Positions 44,201 to 52,673 of a stretch of DNA of 64,000 nucleotides are shown here, one piece after another. The stretch's first letter is position 1; each line of letters starts with the position of its first letter. Position numbers and translations under genes: made by a program. The notes beneath the pieces were generated by a model. The model was not told where the DNA came from. It saw nothing but the letters and a program-made list of their open reading frames with translations, and did not search any database. This stretch comes from an uncultured Gammaproteobacteria bacterium (GTDB lineage: Bacteria; Pseudomonadota; Gammaproteobacteria; Pseudomonadales; Ketobacteraceae): assembly GCA_913063125.1 (NCBI GenBank), contig CAJXZM010000001.1, positions 124,001 through 188,000 of the forward strand, in the 5' to 3' direction.

Positions 44201-45337
44201 ATGATCAAAAAAACCATACAGTTACTTGCATTATCTTGCATCATACCTCCCTCTTTAGTTACCGCAGATGTTGGCCAATACATAGATCAGGCTGGCGGAA
44301 TAAACATCAATACTATTACTCCTGGGGCTTATATTTTCGATAGTGTATCAATATTTTCATCTGACATTACTGTAAGCGGAAGTAAATTCACCGTTAATAA
44401 GTCTGGAATATATCGCATCAATTATCAATTAAACTGGGAGTCGATTGACAACCACACTCGCAAAGAAATAAACACCTATATTATGAAGAATGGCAATACT
44501 GTTCTGGATGGTTCAGGGGCGTACGGAAATGCCCGAAAGCCAGCATTTCAACCAGGCAACGCCAGTAACGGGGCTCACTTTTACGCTCACATGGATGATG
44601 GTGACTACATTGAACTTTTTTATATGCAAAGTCATGCTGCGGTAGCGGGGGATGCTTGGTCTATACCGGAGGAATCCTCATTATCTTTGCAACTTGTTAC
44701 TCCAGATATACCAACTCCAGAGAGCTGTGCCGATATCCTTCTGGCGATCCCTTCTTCATTAAGCGGTTCCTATAGTATTGACCCTGATGGCTCAGGCCCA
44801 ATATCGAGTATTGATTTATATTGTGATATGACGACAGATGGTGGTGGCTGGACACTCATATCTAAGTTCAGCGGAGCACCTGGATCTTGCAATTATGGAG
44901 GAGAATCAGCTTGCTCAATTGAGCAGCTTTCTAATTCAACAGCAGATACCAATGCAAAATTAAGCCATGCGGCAGTTTACGCACTCGTAGACAACAGAAC
45001 AAACGTTGAATTTAGGGCTGTAAGTAATACAGATGACACAGTGATTAGTAGAACTGATGGGGGGAATGCTTTTGATATTGTGTTGAATGGAAATGCTTAT
45101 CGATGTAGAGATATTGATTCAACGAATTGGCATAGCTACACCATAATTAATTTACCATCTTCTCAAAATAGAGTAACTACCTGGACCAATGGTTTTGGGT
45201 ATGTCGGACATGGAGACGGCGTTACACAATGTGGTAATGGTATAAGCTATCAATCTGATCATTTCTATATTCAACAAATTGATTCAGGGTATGCAGGAGC
45301 TGGCTCTTCTAGCCCTGGCGTATTTTATGTCAGGTAG
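44201..45337 (+). CDS. Secreted C1q-like/fibrinogen-like domain protein
   Basis: This 378-residue protein has a signal peptide (MIKKTIQLLALSC to about residue 22, likely cut after VTA). A C1q/TNF-like jelly roll follows (about 27-155, with SGIYRINYQLNWES), then a fibrinogen-like domain (about 160-378, with ADILLAIPSSLSGSYSIDPDG, IDLYCDMTTDGGGWTL and paired cysteines). Both folds are common in animal lectins and rarer in bacteria. ATG 44201 is set by GGAG six bases before. It may bind carbohydrate outside the cell, perhaps host or prey glycans or the flagellar glycan (inference). It ends at a strong terminator. Confidence 0.72.
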   Translation: MIKKTIQLLALSCIIPPSLVTADVGQYIDQAGGININTITPGAYIFDSVSIFSSDITVSGSKFTVNKSGIYRINYQLNWESIDNHTRKEINTYIMKNGNTVLDGSGAYGNARKPAFQPGNASNGAHFYAHMDDGDYIELFYMQSHAAVAGDAWSIPEESSLSLQLVTPDIPTPESCADILLAIPSSLSGSYSIDPDGSGPISSIDLYCDMTTDGGGWTLISKFSGAPGSCNYGGESACSIEQLSNSTADTNAKLSHAAVYALVDNRTNVEFRAVSNTDDTVISRTDGGNAFDIVLNGNAYRCRDIDSTNWHSYTIINLPSSQNRVTTWTNGFGYVGHGDGVTQCGNGISYQSDHFYIQQIDSGYAGAGSSSPGVFYVR

Positions 45338-45345
45338 ATAATTCT

Positions 45346-45374
45346 CAGCCATCATTTGCAACAAATGATGGCTG
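45346..45374 (+). terminator. Rho-independent terminator
   Basis: CAGCCATCATTTG (45346-45358) pairs perfectly with CAAATGATGGCTG (45362-45374) around a three-base loop and is followed by AATTTATTTTT. It ends the transcript of the secreted lectin-like gene. Confidence 0.93.
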
Positions 45375-45642
45375 AATTTATTTTTAATGAAAAGGAATCC
45401 GTAAAAAATAGTGGGTAGTCCGACCACAAAATTATAAACAATCGAGTAACATTTGGAAACATGCCACTATTCGTTGCGTATCCAATGATATGCAATATCA
45501 GACCACGACATACATAGGGAAAGCGGACGGATTATCGTGTTTTCTTTGCCCGTTTGGTTGGGACTTAATGAATGTCACAATGGTTAAACAGCACAAGTCA
45601 ATATCTACGGGAGATATGGTAGGTTACCAATGAATAGTGTTA
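45375..45642. other. Intergenic region, no gene recognised
   Basis: This gap between converging genes holds no convincing reading frame on either strand, only short open frames such as a 21-codon plus-strand frame ending near 45633. No repeat or promoter stands out. Confidence 0.5.
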
Positions 45643-46608
45643 TCAATTCCTGTGGAGTATGTAATTGTGTTCTCCAAAGTAATTTTGAACACGAATTTTA
45701 TTCTCAATTGTAAATCCCTTATTTTTCAGAACTTCTAATGTTTCTTCGGACTCTCTATTCTTTTCAAGAATCTCAATAAATATGTATCGTATTCTTTCAT
45801 TTGAGAGTGAATCCTCCATACCCTTTATAAATTTCCCTTCAGAGCCGTCTATATCAATTTTTATATGTGTTGGTAATTGCATTTTAGTCAATTTGATGAA
45901 AGTGTCGAAGCGAAGAGTAAAAACGCTTTGCTTGAACTCAGCAGGGAACTCTTTGCTGCTTCCTCTTGCTAAAGGTTTTCCCAGTATTTTTAGATGACCA
46001 GCTTCTTCAAATTTACTAATGTACATGTTGCTTACGCCGTCAGTGTCAGATAGCGCAATGTTAAAGTTGTTTATTTTTCCATCTATCTGTTTTCTATTTA
46101 GGTATGAGTTGAAATTTAGGAGGTTGAAATTCTGTACTTCTGGTTCAAAGCAAACGGTTTCAATACCCTTTGCTGCAGCATAGATAGAAAATACTCCAGT
46201 GCTTGAGCCTATGTCGAAATATGTGTCACCAATTCCCATATCATCAATGAAGTCCAACAATTCTGGCTCAATATATTCTTGTCCAACAGATTGCCATAAG
46301 GCTCTTCTATTGGGTGTTTTATATTGTAGAGTGATGTTTCGCAGTGTTGATTCAGTAATGTCAGAAATATTTTCAGCGTCCATTGTTGATTCATATTGGG
46401 AGCTTCCGACAATTGACTCTAAATCGACATGTGGTACAAGTTTTTTTGGGTTTAGCCCTGCCTGCTGTTGTCGGGTAAATTCTTTTTGTTGTTGTTTTTG
46501 TTGTTCAGAGGGATTAAATTCAACCTGCTTTCTGCTTTCTCTTTTTATATTCTTGATTTTTTGTTCTAGATCATGTTTCTGTTGTTCAAGTTCTTCAAGT
46601 ATTGTCAT
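45643..46608 (-). CDS. FkbM-family methyltransferase with coiled-coil N-terminus
   Basis: With ATG 46608 the protein has 321 residues. The first 60 form a glutamine- and lysine-rich coiled coil (ILEELEQQKHDLEQKI). A methyltransferase domain follows with FDIGSSTGVFSIYAA as the SAM loop, ETVCFEPE, and HIKIDIDGSEGKFIKGM, the FkbM signature. FkbM enzymes O-methylate sugars or polyketides. Upstream ATGs at 46686-46689 would overlap the preceding gene and lack a ribosome binding site. It ends the minus-strand operon of the island and probably methylates the glycan. Confidence 0.82.
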   Translation of the reverse strand: MTILEELEQQKHDLEQKIKNIKRESRKQVEFNPSEQQKQQQKEFTRQQQAGLNPKKLVPHVDLESIVGSSQYESTMDAENISDITESTLRNITLQYKTPNRRALWQSVGQEYIEPELLDFIDDMGIGDTYFDIGSSTGVFSIYAAAKGIETVCFEPEVQNFNLLNFNSYLNRKQIDGKINNFNIALSDTDGVSNMYISKFEEAGHLKILGKPLARGSSKEFPAEFKQSVFTLRFDTFIKLTKMQLPTHIKIDIDGSEGKFIKGMEDSLSNERIRYIFIEILEKNRESEETLEVLKNKGFTIENKIRVQNYFGEHNYILHRN

Positions 46609-46663
46609 TGTTATCTCTGTTCTTGTGACCCTTGATGGAGGGGTAGCGAAACTAAGTTGATCG

Positions 46664-47314
46664 TTACTTGAATACTTTGCGATCATCATTTTTTTTAACA
46701 GGTCTGGCTGGATTCCCTAGGGCGATGTAACCATCGTTGATGTCATTAAATACAGAAGAACCCATGCCAATTACGCACCGATTTCCAATTTTTAATTTAT
46801 CCTTAACGGTACAGTTTAGGCCGATAAATGTCTCATCGCCAATATCGGTTGCTCCGCCTATTACAGTGCAACTAGAAATGACGGAATGTTTTCCAATGCT
46901 AATGTCGTGACCGACAATGGTATTAACTTCAAGCATGGTGTTTTCTTTTATTTTGGAATTGCTTGAGATGAATGACCGGGAGCCAATAATACACCCTTGA
47001 CCAATGGATGCTGATGGTGATATTTCAGCACTTGGATCAATGAGCGTTGCGAAAGGTACGTTATGGCTGGCAAGCTTTTCATAAAGAGATTGTCTGTGCA
47101 GGGGTTCCCCAAGTGAAATTATGCATTCGTATTCATGCTTATCCGCTAACATTTCATCAAAACGATATACTTTTCGACCGTACCAGCTTCTTTCTTCTCT
47201 TATGTCGTCAACAAAAAACACATTTTTCCAACGCTCTTTTTGGGAGTTTACACGTTCTGCGATATCACATAGTTCACAGCCATTACCCCCCGATCCGTAA
47301 ATATATAAATTCAT
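46664..47314 (-). CDS. PglD/NeuD-like sugar O- or N-acyltransferase
   Basis: The 216-residue protein has an N-terminal Rossmann-like domain (LYIYGSGGNGCELCDIA) and a C-terminal left-handed beta-helix made of hexapeptide repeats (ISPSASIGQGCIIG, TIVGHDISIGKHSVIS), ending GNPARPVKK. Such enzymes acylate amino sugars of nucleotide-sugars with acetyl-CoA or longer acyl donors. In this island it may transfer the acyl group prepared by the ACP and ligase genes to the amino sugar made by the aminotransferase (inference). It follows the radical SAM gene by 15 bases. Confidence 0.85.
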   Translation of the reverse strand: MNLYIYGSGGNGCELCDIAERVNSQKERWKNVFFVDDIREERSWYGRKVYRFDEMLADKHEYECIISLGEPLHRQSLYEKLASHNVPFATLIDPSAEISPSASIGQGCIIGSRSFISSNSKIKENTMLEVNTIVGHDISIGKHSVISSCTVIGGATDIGDETFIGLNCTVKDKLKIGNRCVIGMGSSVFNDINDGYIALGNPARPVKKNDDRKVFK

Positions 47315-47329
47315 TAAAATATTCTTCGG

Positions 47330-49009
47330 TTAAAGCGGTTCTTCAGTTAAAGGTATCCTGCTAAAAGGAATCCACTTACTCGTGGAGGGTGTCTCAACAG
47401 TCTCTTTACTATTCGTAAGGTATGCAAGCCCTTTTATCGTACTTAGTGTGTCTTCTGAAGGGTACTTGTTGTTGTTTTCAATCATTCCCTTAATGATTTC
47501 TTCATTGGTGATTTCCCCCTCGCCAATGACTACTGCTTGAATATCATTTTCTCGAAGTACATTTTCGTAGTCAATGGTTGGGTGAGGGCCACCAGCGATA
47601 ATAGGTGTGTTTGGAAAATATTTTCTAATATGCTGAACCGTATCCGTAAAAAGATTTTTATAGTAGGACATCGTTCGGATGCCGATCAAGTCTGGTTTGA
47701 ACGTATTTAAGATTTCGATAAATTCCGCATAGCTGTCATAATCAACCATTGATTTTATTATTTTTCCTTCCACCTTGTCTTGAAATTTTTCATTCATGTA
47801 GGTCAATAGAGCCAGCATTCCTAGTGGCGGTTCAACGATTCTCAGTTCAGATCGGTCGTCATCTGTAAAAAACTGAGTGGCATCAATGTAGAGTATTTTA
47901 AGAGGAAGGACTTCTTTTGAACGAATTTTTTTCAATTCCCGAGGTGAAGGGTATTGAATGTTTTGCCCCACTTCTTTCGGTTGTTTACTGATATCAATGT
48001 CGTCCCTTTTTAGCCTTGCAAGCTTTAAGATATCGTCGAGAGAGTTTATTTGGCTGGGAAAGTATGATTGATATTTGAACATGATTTCTTTTTCTGTACA
48101 TATCTCAAGCTGTTTCTTTAATACGTATTTGAGTCGCTCTTGATTCATGACGTAATTACGCACAAAATCAAAACGTAACCTTTTTGAAAAGTCGTGATCA
48201 AATGGACTCGTGGTAGGAATCAAATGATAAGGCATCGTTAGCGATTCCTCTATTTGTTCCTTGGTGACATTGTTCTCAAGCGCTATTTTTTCAATAGGGG
48301 AGTTTGGGAATATACGGACATTGTGTAATTGGGCGAAATGAATCCACTTTATATCCTTAATGAACTCAACCGTTGCTTTGGCTTCTTCTTCCGTTTCTGT
48401 CGGGAAACCGTGCATAGCATTAAGACCAACAATGATTTCTGGATGTTGATCGACGATGTAATCCAAATTCACTTTGAATTTATCAATATCCAGGTTTTTT
48501 TTCATTAGCTTTTGAAGTCTCGGGGAGGCACTCTCTAATGAGAGGTTCGCACTTTTTACCCCGCCTTCTGCCATCACATCGATGGCTTCAGCGGTAAGAA
48601 TGTCACCCCTTAAACCACTTTGGAAGTAGAAGTTGAGTTTCAATTTATTCTTGATAACGAGTTTAAAAAACAATATGAACAGCTTTTTGTTAACGTTGAA
48701 TATGTCGTCAATAAATTCAATATGTCGAACACCTATGCTGTATAGGTATTTGACTTCATCTAGTAGGTGTTCTGCGGAACGTCGATAGATTTGAGGGGTT
48801 AAGCTAATAACGTCGCAATAGACACAACGGTAGGGGCAGCCACGGCTACCTTGGACGGTGAAGCAGTTTTGTATGCCACTTTGCCCTATGTATTGATGAT
48901 ATTTTTTATAGTCGATGAGGCCACGGTCAAGCTGTGGTAGCGTGTCAAGGTCGGCAATCTGTGGTCGGCCTTCTGTCACAATTAATCTATTAGGTCTTGG
49001 CACGGACAT
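47330..49009 (-). CDS. Cobalamin-binding radical SAM protein with permuted domains
   Basis: With the ATG at 49009 (AAGGA seven bases upstream) this is a 559-residue protein. It starts in the linker motif ADLDTLPQLDRGLIDY. The radical SAM cluster CPYRCVYC (C58, C62, C65) follows, with DDIFNVN after it. The B12-binding domain comes last, about 367-511, with PPLGMLALLTYM, GGPHPT and IGEGE. Class B radical SAM enzymes normally carry the B12 domain first, so the order is reversed. They methylate or rearrange unactivated carbons. In this island a methylated or rearranged sugar or acyl group is plausible (inference). Confidence 0.88.
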   Translation of the reverse strand: MSVPRPNRLIVTEGRPQIADLDTLPQLDRGLIDYKKYHQYIGQSGIQNCFTVQGSRGCPYRCVYCDVISLTPQIYRRSAEHLLDEVKYLYSIGVRHIEFIDDIFNVNKKLFILFFKLVIKNKLKLNFYFQSGLRGDILTAEAIDVMAEGGVKSANLSLESASPRLQKLMKKNLDIDKFKVNLDYIVDQHPEIIVGLNAMHGFPTETEEEAKATVEFIKDIKWIHFAQLHNVRIFPNSPIEKIALENNVTKEQIEESLTMPYHLIPTTSPFDHDFSKRLRFDFVRNYVMNQERLKYVLKKQLEICTEKEIMFKYQSYFPSQINSLDDILKLARLKRDDIDISKQPKEVGQNIQYPSPRELKKIRSKEVLPLKILYIDATQFFTDDDRSELRIVEPPLGMLALLTYMNEKFQDKVEGKIIKSMVDYDSYAEFIEILNTFKPDLIGIRTMSYYKNLFTDTVQHIRKYFPNTPIIAGGPHPTIDYENVLRENDIQAVVIGEGEITNEEIIKGMIENNNKYPSEDTLSTIKGLAYLTNSKETVETPSTSKWIPFSRIPLTEEPL

Positions 49010-49283
49010 ATACAATTCCTTGAACGAAGCAATCTCTATCGAGAACAACACGAATTATGGGCATTATTAAATAAATCGGCTTCTTCGCCAGAAGCTTTAG
49101 ATAAACCGGTCATTTAATGCTATGCAGTTTCAATGCGAGTGTCAGTAACCACATGGCAATAATGGTTAAAAATGAAGAGGTTATGATTAAAAATATAGTT
49201 CATGAGTCCAGCGGTGTCTAATCAGTTTAGAGATATCCGAAAGCTTGGTGAATATGTCGTTACTTTTTAAATTAGCTTTTAAG

Positions 49284-49649
49284 TTACCTTTTAAAATACC
49301 CAAGGCGGTACTGTTCTGCAAACTCATCAATTGAGTCGTTTTGAAGTAAATGAGGCGTTTTAAAGGTAAGCTGCCCAATAGTATCTATGAACAAAAAATC
49401 GATGATTGCATCCTTTAAGTGGGGTTGGCTGTACTTGTCGATATAAAGGTTAAAATCCTTAAGCTTTATTGCTCTATCTGTCGTTTCTTGATGGCCTTTT
49501 GGACAATAGGCCATGCAGCACTCTGCATCCGGTGTACCTGCCCCTGTCACGAATATTCGAATACCGATATTGTCGCCAACCTCTTCTGATAAGCATTTTT
49601 TCAAATAGGTGTGAGCGGTGTCCGTTATGGTTATGAACGTCTTTTTCAT
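49284..49649 (-). CDS. NfuA N-terminal (A-type-like) domain protein
   Basis: The 121-residue protein resembles the first half of NfuA: ITITDTAHTYLKKCL, then GIRIFVTGAGTPDAECCMAYCP, then DAIIDFLFID and QLTFKTPH. It lacks the C-terminal Nfu domain with the CxxC that carries the iron-sulfur cluster. In NfuA the N-terminal domain directs delivery to client proteins such as LipA. Standing alone and just upstream of the B12-radical-SAM gene, it may help supply or repair that enzyme's [4Fe-4S] cluster (inference). A divergent promoter region of 284 bases separates it from the ACP operon. Confidence 0.72.
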   Translation of the reverse strand: MKKTFITITDTAHTYLKKCLSEEVGDNIGIRIFVTGAGTPDAECCMAYCPKGHQETTDRAIKLKDFNLYIDKYSQPHLKDAIIDFLFIDTIGQLTFKTPHLLQNDSIDEFAEQYRLGYFKR

Positions 49650-49933
49650 GGTATTTACCTACATACAGATAGTATGTTTTTTGTTCATCAATAACGCATG
49701 TAAATGCAAAAAATGATGTTTAACTCACTAAAAACACTTGGTTTTTTTAAATCTTGAACTAGGATCTTGTCTATACTCAATATGCTAGCTCCTCATTAAT
49801 TCATCGTATCATCTCTGTATCAGATAGAAAGATAGAACTGAAACAAAGAACAGAAACGAAAAACTGAAAAGCAGTAGGGGTTATTTCTACGTCATATTAT
49901 AGTTCTGACTTTTGTTCGGCCAAGGGGAATTCT

Positions 49934-50176
49934 ATGTCAAATAGAGAAAAATACGATAACGCTTTTATTGAGTCATTTGAAATAAAGAAAGAGGCATTAA
50001 ATAAAGGACTAGAATATCAAAGCATTCCACAATGGGATTCGGTTGGTCACATGTCGCTTGTTGCGGCACTAGAAGATACGTTTGATATTATGATGGAAAT
50101 GGATGATATCGTCGATTTTGGCTCTTATGAGACAGGGATTGGTACGTTAAAGAAGTATGGTGTTGATGTTGCTTAA
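49934..50176 (+). CDS. Acyl carrier protein
   Basis: This 80-residue acidic protein has the phosphopantetheine attachment serine S36 in WDSVGHMSLVAALED and an acidic helix after it. An AAGGGGAA ribosome binding site precedes the ATG. It heads the acyl-processing operon and is followed three bases later by the AMP ligase, its probable loading enzyme. It carries the acyl chain handled by the following genes. Confidence 0.9.
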   Translation: MSNREKYDNAFIESFEIKKEALNKGLEYQSIPQWDSVGHMSLVAALEDTFDIMMEMDDIVDFGSYETGIGTLKKYGVDVA

Positions 50177-50179
50177 ATC

Positions 50180-51634
50180 ATGAGCTTCTGGGATCAGCTC
50201 GATGCTTTTGGTAATGCTTCCTGTATTGAAGGAGAGATGACGTTATCGTATGGCGATGTTGCTGGGTTAGCCGATGGTATTTTTTCTGAAGTACTTCGGG
50301 AGAACAACAAAAAAGCCCTCGCGCTGATAGTCTGTGGCAGAGACGTGGCAACGTTATTGGGCTATTTAGGGTGTCTGAGGTCTGGTGTTACAACTATACA
50401 TCTACCAGATGATATGAGTTATGCGGGTATTTCTGACTATATAACACGCTATAAACCACAGTATTTATGGTGTAAAAAAAAGCTGTATAGTGAGTTTTTG
50501 GCTAATGAAAAAACGGCATTATATTCGTTGTATGATTATGCGTTAGTTGATTTACGATTTGATGACGATGGCGTTGATGGCTATGAAATTGATGAGAATG
50601 AAATTTCTGAGAGTGAAATCAATGATGAGTTGGCGCTACTATTAACAACATCAGGAACAACAGCGGACCCAAAATTAGTTCGACTGTCTTATGAAAATCT
50701 CCAAGCTAATGCTGATTCAATTTCACAATGTCTGGAAATAAGCCCTGATTCTAAACCTATAACACTCTTACCGTTTAACTACTCATTTGGATTGTCGGTA
50801 ATAAATTCGCACCTCAATAGCGGATCTGCGATCGTTTTTAGTAATGAAGGGTTAACTTCTCGTGGTTTTTGGGATGTTTTTAAGGCGTTAGGTGTGACTT
50901 CATTTTACGGTGTGCCTTATCATTATGAGATTTTAAAGAAATTCAGATTTACACGTCTAGATTTTCCAAGCCTATCCTTAATGGCGCAAGCTGGAGGTAG
51001 GATGCCGGATTCATTAAAACAAGAATTTTATGATCTGAGCAAAACAAAAGGGTACCGGTTTGTCTGTATGTATGGTCAAACAGAAGCCACAGCGCGTATA
51101 ACCTATCTTCCCTCTAGTAGATATGAATTAAAATCTAAGAGTGTTGGTATTGCTATCCCTGGTGGGGTGCTGTCTATTAAAAACCCTGATAAAAACAATG
51201 TTGGAGAGGTGCATTATCAAGGTGCCAACGTGTCTCTTGGATACGCAAGCTGTACTCAAGATCTGGTGGAGAACAATGTCAACCAAGGGGAGTTAGATAC
51301 CGGGGATTTTGGCTATTTAGATGCGGACGGCTATCTGTTTCTAACGGGTAGGAAAAAGCGCTATATTAAGGTATTTGGAAATAGCGTCAATCTTGATCAT
51401 GTGGAAAAAATAGCGTGTGAGATTTCTGCTATGGCTGCTGTCATTGGTCGAGATAATGAAATAAGGGTGTTAACTATTGATGGCCAAACTGAAAGTGTTA
51501 AAGCCAAGATTCTTAGCATGACAACCATTCATCCTAAGGCATTGAGTGTTGTGGCCATAGATGGATTGCTCTATAAATCTTCTGGAAAAATTGATTATGG
51601 TGAACTTAGTAAACGGTATTTAGAGAATGATTAG
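50180..51634 (+). CDS. AMP-binding acyl ligase (acyl-ACP or acyl-CoA synthetase-like)
   Basis: The 484-residue adenylate-forming enzyme has LLTTSGTTADPKLVRL (the phosphate-binding loop), MYGQTEATARITYLP and DTGDFGYLDADGYLFLTGRK. The C-terminal lysine of SSGKIDYGEL completes the set of A-motifs. It should activate a carboxylic acid as acyl-AMP and load it on the ACP encoded next to it. It overlaps the LuxE-like gene by eight bases. The substrate acid is unknown. Confidence 0.9.
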   Translation: MSFWDQLDAFGNASCIEGEMTLSYGDVAGLADGIFSEVLRENNKKALALIVCGRDVATLLGYLGCLRSGVTTIHLPDDMSYAGISDYITRYKPQYLWCKKKLYSEFLANEKTALYSLYDYALVDLRFDDDGVDGYEIDENEISESEINDELALLLTTSGTTADPKLVRLSYENLQANADSISQCLEISPDSKPITLLPFNYSFGLSVINSHLNSGSAIVFSNEGLTSRGFWDVFKALGVTSFYGVPYHYEILKKFRFTRLDFPSLSLMAQAGGRMPDSLKQEFYDLSKTKGYRFVCMYGQTEATARITYLPSSRYELKSKSVGIAIPGGVLSIKNPDKNNVGEVHYQGANVSLGYASCTQDLVENNVNQGELDTGDFGYLDADGYLFLTGRKKRYIKVFGNSVNLDHVEKIACEISAMAAVIGRDNEIRVLTIDGQTESVKAKILSMTTIHPKALSVVAIDGLLYKSSGKIDYGELSKRYLEND

Positions 51635-52673
51635 GCCTCCGTTTGAATTGAATGCCATAAAAAAAAGTGAATTGATCTTAGCGCAATTGAATAAGTTGAC
51701 GTGTCATCACGCAGACAATTGTGACACATATAAGCGGTATTTGGATGCTTACGGGGTGGATATTGGCGGAGCCAACGACCTTGCTGAATTACCTTATCTT
51801 CCAGCCCGTGCTTTTAAGGAGTTGGATCTTAAAAGTGTGGTAGACAAAAGTATCACCAAGACCCTTACATCTTCAGGCACATCGGGTTTACGCTCAAGAA
51901 TACATATTGATGGACGAACTTCCATTAAACAATCTAGAGCATTGTCTGAAATACTGAAAAGCTATATCGGTGTGAAGAAGCTTCCTCTTCTTATAATAGA
52001 CGCACCTAGCATGGGGGATAATGCGTCGGTTTTTTCTGCAAGAAGTGCGGGAACCCTGGGGTTTTCTGGTTTGGCGAGTGATAAAGTTTTTGCATTGGAT
52101 GAAGATTTTAACCTTAATATTAAAGAAATAGAGCGTTTTTTGACACGTTTTGGCGATTCTGAATTTATGATATTTGGATTTACTTTTTTGATTTGGCAGT
52201 CACTGGTGATCAATGACGTTCCCGATGCTCTATTAAGACGTATGGCAAATGGTCGGTTATTTCATGGGGGCGGGTGGAAGAAGTTATCGTCACTAGGGAT
52301 ATCAGATAGTACTTTCAAAAACGAGCTGTTTTCGCGGTTTGGATTGATAAATATTCATAATTATTACGGTATGGCTGAGCAAACAGGCTCTGTTTTTATT
52401 GAGTGTGAACATGGCAGAATGCATGCTTCAAAGTATTCTGAGGTGTTAATTCGAAACCTTAATGATTTTGAAGTTTTACAAGCCGGAGAAAAAGGCGTCA
52501 TACAAGTCTTTTCTTCTCTTCCTGAGAGCTATCCTGGTCATAGCATTTTGACTGAGGATTTAGGGTGGATAGAACATGATGTTTTGTGTCAGTGCGGTCG
52601 AAATGGTACAGCTATTCATGTTGAGGGGCGTATAGAAAGAGCGGAAATAAGGGGGTGTAGTGATGTCTACTGA
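51627..52673 (+). CDS. LuxE-like acyl-protein synthetase
   Basis: The 348-residue protein has the LuxE-type adenylation loop LTSSGTSGLRSRIHIDG, the FGFTFLIWQ segment, HNYYGMAEQTGSVF and a C-terminal LGWIEHDVLCQCGRNG. LuxE activates a fatty acid as acyl-AMP and passes it to its own cysteine, then to LuxC. It overlaps both neighbours, so it is co-translated with the ligase and LuxC-like genes. No luciferase (luxA, luxB) or luxD gene is present nearby, so the aldehyde must be used for something other than light. Confidence 0.85.
   Translation: MIRPPFELNAIKKSELILAQLNKLTCHHADNCDTYKRYLDAYGVDIGGANDLAELPYLPARAFKELDLKSVVDKSITKTLTSSGTSGLRSRIHIDGRTSIKQSRALSEILKSYIGVKKLPLLIIDAPSMGDNASVFSARSAGTLGFSGLASDKVFALDEDFNLNIKEIERFLTRFGDSEFMIFGFTFLIWQSLVINDVPDALLRRMANGRLFHGGGWKKLSSLGISDSTFKNELFSRFGLINIHNYYGMAEQTGSVFIECEHGRMHASKYSEVLIRNLNDFEVLQAGEKGVIQVFSSLPESYPGHSILTEDLGWIEHDVLCQCGRNGTAIHVEGRIERAEIRGCSDVY

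Noticed and set aside
49018-49117. Plus-strand frame of about 33 codons (ending TAA 49115-49117) just upstream of the radical SAM start
   Set aside because: It reads like a possible C-terminal remnant but has no start codon and is too short to separate from chance.
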